A stretch of 34,495 nucleotides of DNA from Bacteroidales bacterium (GTDB taxonomy: Bacteria > Bacteroidota > Bacteroidia > Bacteroidales > P3). The stretch covers positions 1 to 34,495 of the forward strand of contig JAFRRK010000035.1 of assembly GCA_017428115.1 (NCBI GenBank), written 5' to 3'. Position numbers and translations under genes: made by a program. Shown here piece by piece: positions 32,612 through 34,495 of this stretch (the stretch's first letter is position 1; each line of letters opens with the position of its first letter). Under the pieces are notes generated by a model. The model saw only the letters and a program-made list of their open reading frames with translations, did not search any database and was not told the DNA's origin.

Positions 32612-34012
32612 ATGTTTAAAAAAGAAACTTATATCGCCCGCCGTGAGCAGTTGCGCAAGGATGTCGGCCATGGTATTATCATCATTCAAGGCAACCACGA
32701 GGCCCCCTGCAACTACCCCGACAACACCTATTGGTTCCGTCAGGACAGCACCTTCCTCTATTTCTTTGGCCTCCAGCGCGAGGACCTCATCGGTGTGCTC
32801 GACTGCGACAGTGGCAAAGACTTTATCTTCGCCAACGACTACGACATCGACGATGTCATCTGGACCGGCCCACTGCCCAGTGTCCGCGAGCTTGCTGCCA
32901 GTGTGGGTGTGGAAAACACCGGCACCCTTGCCGACCTCGACAAATTCGTCCAGGATTCCAAACACTCAGTCCTCAATTCCCAATCCGCCGTCCACTATCT
33001 CCCTCCCTACCGTGCCGACAACCGTCGCCAGCTAGGCGTGTTGCTGGGCATCGACTACGATGCAGTGCCCCGCTACGCCTCCATGCCCCTTATTCTCGCC
33101 TGCGTTAGGCAGCGCAGCATCAAGAGCGACGAGGAAATAGCCGAAATCGAAAAAGCCATCGCCACCGCCTACAACATGCACGTCGGTGCCATGCGCATGG
33201 CCATGCCCGGCCGCTATGAGTACGAACTCGCAGGCTTCATGCAGGGCGAGGCTTGGAAGGGCAACGGCCCCGTCAGCTTCCCCGTTATCATGACCATCCA
33301 CGGCGAGACCCTCCACAACCACAACCACAACCACAAACTCGAGCTCGGGCGCATGCTCGTCATGGACGCCGGTTGCGAGACAGCCATGAACTACTGCTCC
33401 GACATCACCCGCTCAGTGCCCGTGGGCGGCAAGTTCGACGACCGCCAGCGCGCCATCTACCAAATTGTCCTCAACGCCAACCTCGAGGCCATCCGCGTCA
33501 CCCGTCCCGGCATCACCTACCAAGAGGTGCACACTGCCGCCAGCCGCGTCCTTGCCCAAGGCTACAAAGAACTAGGCATACTCCGCGGCAACCTCGACGA
33601 CATCGTGGCCAACGGCGCCCACAGCCTCCTCATGCCCCACGGCCTCGGCCACATGATGGGCCTCGACGTCCACGACATGGAAAACTACGGCCAAATCAAC
33701 GTGGGCTACGACGATGAGACACGCCCCAGCAACCAGTTCGGCCTCGGCAGCCTCCGTTGTGGCCGCCGCCTGCAGCCCGGCTTCGTCATCACCGACGAAC
33801 CCGGATGCTACTTTATCCCTGCCCTTATCGACCAGTGGCGTCAGCAAGGCACCAACAAAGACTATATCAACTTCGACGAACTCGAAAAATGGAAGGACTT
33901 CGGCGGCATACGCATCGAGGACGACATCCTTGTCACGGCCGACGGCTGCCGCGTCCTCGGCAAGCCCATCCCCAAGACCGTCGCCGAAATCGAGGCCACC
34001 ATGAACAGCTGA
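32612..34012 (+). CDS. Xaa-Pro aminopeptidase (M24B)
   Basis: The enzyme removes an N-terminal residue that precedes proline. The 466-residue protein has the aminopeptidase P N-terminal domain (IIIIQGNHEAPCNYPDNTYWFRQDSTFLYFFG) and a pita-bread M24 domain with all five metal ligands: Asp252 (VMDAG), Asp264 (YCSDITRS), His347 (HGLGHMMGLDVHD), Glu396 (TDEPGCYF) and Glu436 (GGIRIEDD). There is no signal peptide, so it is cytosolic. A His/Asn run (HNHNHNH) precedes the first ligand. Residues 117-122 (HSVLNS) are encoded by a word, CTCAGTCCTCAATTC, that recurs 60 bases after the stop, suggesting repeat-derived codons in a surface loop. Codon use is strikingly C-rich at third positions. Confidence 0.93.
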   Translation: MFKKETYIARREQLRKDVGHGIIIIQGNHEAPCNYPDNTYWFRQDSTFLYFFGLQREDLIGVLDCDSGKDFIFANDYDIDDVIWTGPLPSVRELAASVGVENTGTLADLDKFVQDSKHSVLNSQSAVHYLPPYRADNRRQLGVLLGIDYDAVPRYASMPLILACVRQRSIKSDEEIAEIEKAIATAYNMHVGAMRMAMPGRYEYELAGFMQGEAWKGNGPVSFPVIMTIHGETLHNHNHNHKLELGRMLVMDAGCETAMNYCSDITRSVPVGGKFDDRQRAIYQIVLNANLEAIRVTRPGITYQEVHTAASRVLAQGYKELGILRGNLDDIVANGAHSLLMPHGLGHMMGLDVHDMENYGQINVGYDDETRPSNQFGLGSLRCGRRLQPGFVITDEPGCYFIPALIDQWRQQGTNKDYINFDELEKWKDFGGIRIEDDILVTADGCRVLGKPIPKTVAEIEATMNS

Positions 34013-34026
34013 TTTCTTTTTGAAGA

Positions 34027-34085
34027 TTGAGGATTGAGTATTAGGGCTTAAGCCCGACCGTTTGTTTCTATTCTCAGTCCTCAAT
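34027..34085. repeat. Imperfect inverted repeat with central palindrome
   Basis: ATTGAGGATTGAG (34027-34039) is mirrored by CTCAGTCCTCAAT (34073-34085) with one mismatch, enclosing the perfect 12-base palindrome GGGCTTAAGCCC (34044-34055). The right arm shares 15 bases with the aminopeptidase coding sequence at 32965-32979. It could help end transcription of the aminopeptidase gene, but there is no T-run. Confidence 0.65.
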
Positions 34086-34162
34086 TCTTCTCCTTGCCCA
34101 CTATCAGCCTTCGCCACTCTTTCGCCCTGACTTCGTTTGTTATACTATATTTATACTTTACT

Positions 34163-34205
34163 TATACCTCAGTTATACTATATATGCTAGTATAACTGAG
34201 GTATA
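34163..34205. repeat. Perfect 18-bp inverted repeat, 7-base loop
   Basis: TATACCTCAGTTATACTA (34163-34180) is the exact reverse complement of TAGTATAACTGAGGTATA (34188-34205); the loop is TATATGC. TTATACTATAT also occurs as a direct repeat at 34140-34150 and 34173-34183. No T-run follows on either strand, so it is not a classic terminator; it could be a MITE-like or protein-binding element. Confidence 0.85.
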
Positions 34206-34495
34206 GCTAAGGCATATTATTGCTATCTCCACCGAAGCCACAAAGAGGGAAGCCTATTGGATGTGCAAATCGTAAAAATAGTTAAAGTTGACTGACCCCT
34301 GTAATATTTCGAGGGTTTGTGCGTCTACATAATGAAAACGCTTTTTTTTGACGATAATGTTTCACCATTTAATATTGTACCTCAATTCCGCAAATCTGCC
34401 ACACGACCCGACCGATGCGTCTTCGAGAGTGAGTCCGACCGAAACAGAAGGTTTATGTCTCAGTATTTTTCAAACAAACAGACAATTATCCATAC

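Larger units (their letters stand above)
34013..34495. other. Non-coding tail with repeats and hairpins
   Basis: No gene is recognised to the window edge. The segment holds an inverted repeat around GGGCTTAAGCCC, a CCTTCGCC/TTCGCCCTG block similar to one at 21903-21925, TTATACTATAT direct repeats, and an 18-bp perfect inverted repeat. From 34206 to the end I see nothing further that I can support. Confidence 0.6.

Noticed and set aside
33301..33342. CCACAACCACAACCACAACC-like simple repeat in the aminopeptidase gene
   Set aside because: It encodes a His/Asn run just before the first metal ligand in a loop; it is short and probably only slippage-prone codons.

Overview
The window is a chromosomal segment of a member of the Bacteroidota, most likely order Bacteroidales. 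The evidence is a SprA/Sov-type outer-membrane translocon of the type IX secretion system, a TonB-dependent receptor paired with a DUF4249 lipoprotein, a DAHP synthase fused to a C-terminal chorismate mutase, a radical-SAM/lipoprotein pair known from this phylum, near absence of Shine-Dalgarno sequences, and Bacteroidota-type promoters (TTTG / TAnnTTTG). No rRNA, tRNA or CRISPR array was recognised. The genus cannot be assigned from the sequence alone.

Layout. (1) 1-1046: a damaged accessory patch, with the 5' end of an ISL3-like transposase gene running off the left edge, the 3' remnant of an AAA ATPase gene, and a hairpin-rich non-coding repeat. (2) 1047-3119, minus strand: panC, a four-helix membrane protein and a TsaC/YrdC t6A synthase. 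(3) 3193-15984, plus strand: a tightly packed run of an M64 peptidase, a lipoprotein with a probable beta-helix, ruvA, the very large sprA, a TPR protein, a DedA membrane protein and a 57-residue membrane protein. Several stops and starts overlap. (4) 16260-20923, plus strand: sufS, recN and an M23 peptidase. (5) 20971-22595: an orphan membrane-anchored protein and about 1.1 kb of repeat-rich non-coding DNA. (6) 22596-24340: rplU-rpmA with a clear promoter and terminator, then the bifunctional DAHP synthase/chorismate mutase. (7) 24422-26050: the rSAM/lipoprotein pair. (8) 26034-32480, minus strand: shikimate kinase, DUF4249 lipoprotein, TonB-dependent receptor, folK, a small lipoprotein and glutamine synthetase. 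(9) 32612-34012: a Xaa-Pro aminopeptidase divergent from glnA, followed by a hairpin- and repeat-rich tail.

Most of the content is housekeeping (pantothenate, aromatic amino acid and folate synthesis, t6A, Fe-S cluster assembly, recombination repair, ribosome, nitrogen assimilation) mixed with envelope functions (T9SS pore, nutrient receptor, lipoproteins, peptidoglycan peptidase). The strongest candidate for an undescribed system is the two-gene radical SAM/SPASM plus lipoprotein cassette, which belongs to a family pair recognised by comparative genomics but, to my knowledge, without a known product. Other points of interest are a symmetrical pair of overlapping divergent promoters between glnA and the aminopeptidase, and several families of short repeats, one of which appears to sit inside a coding sequence.
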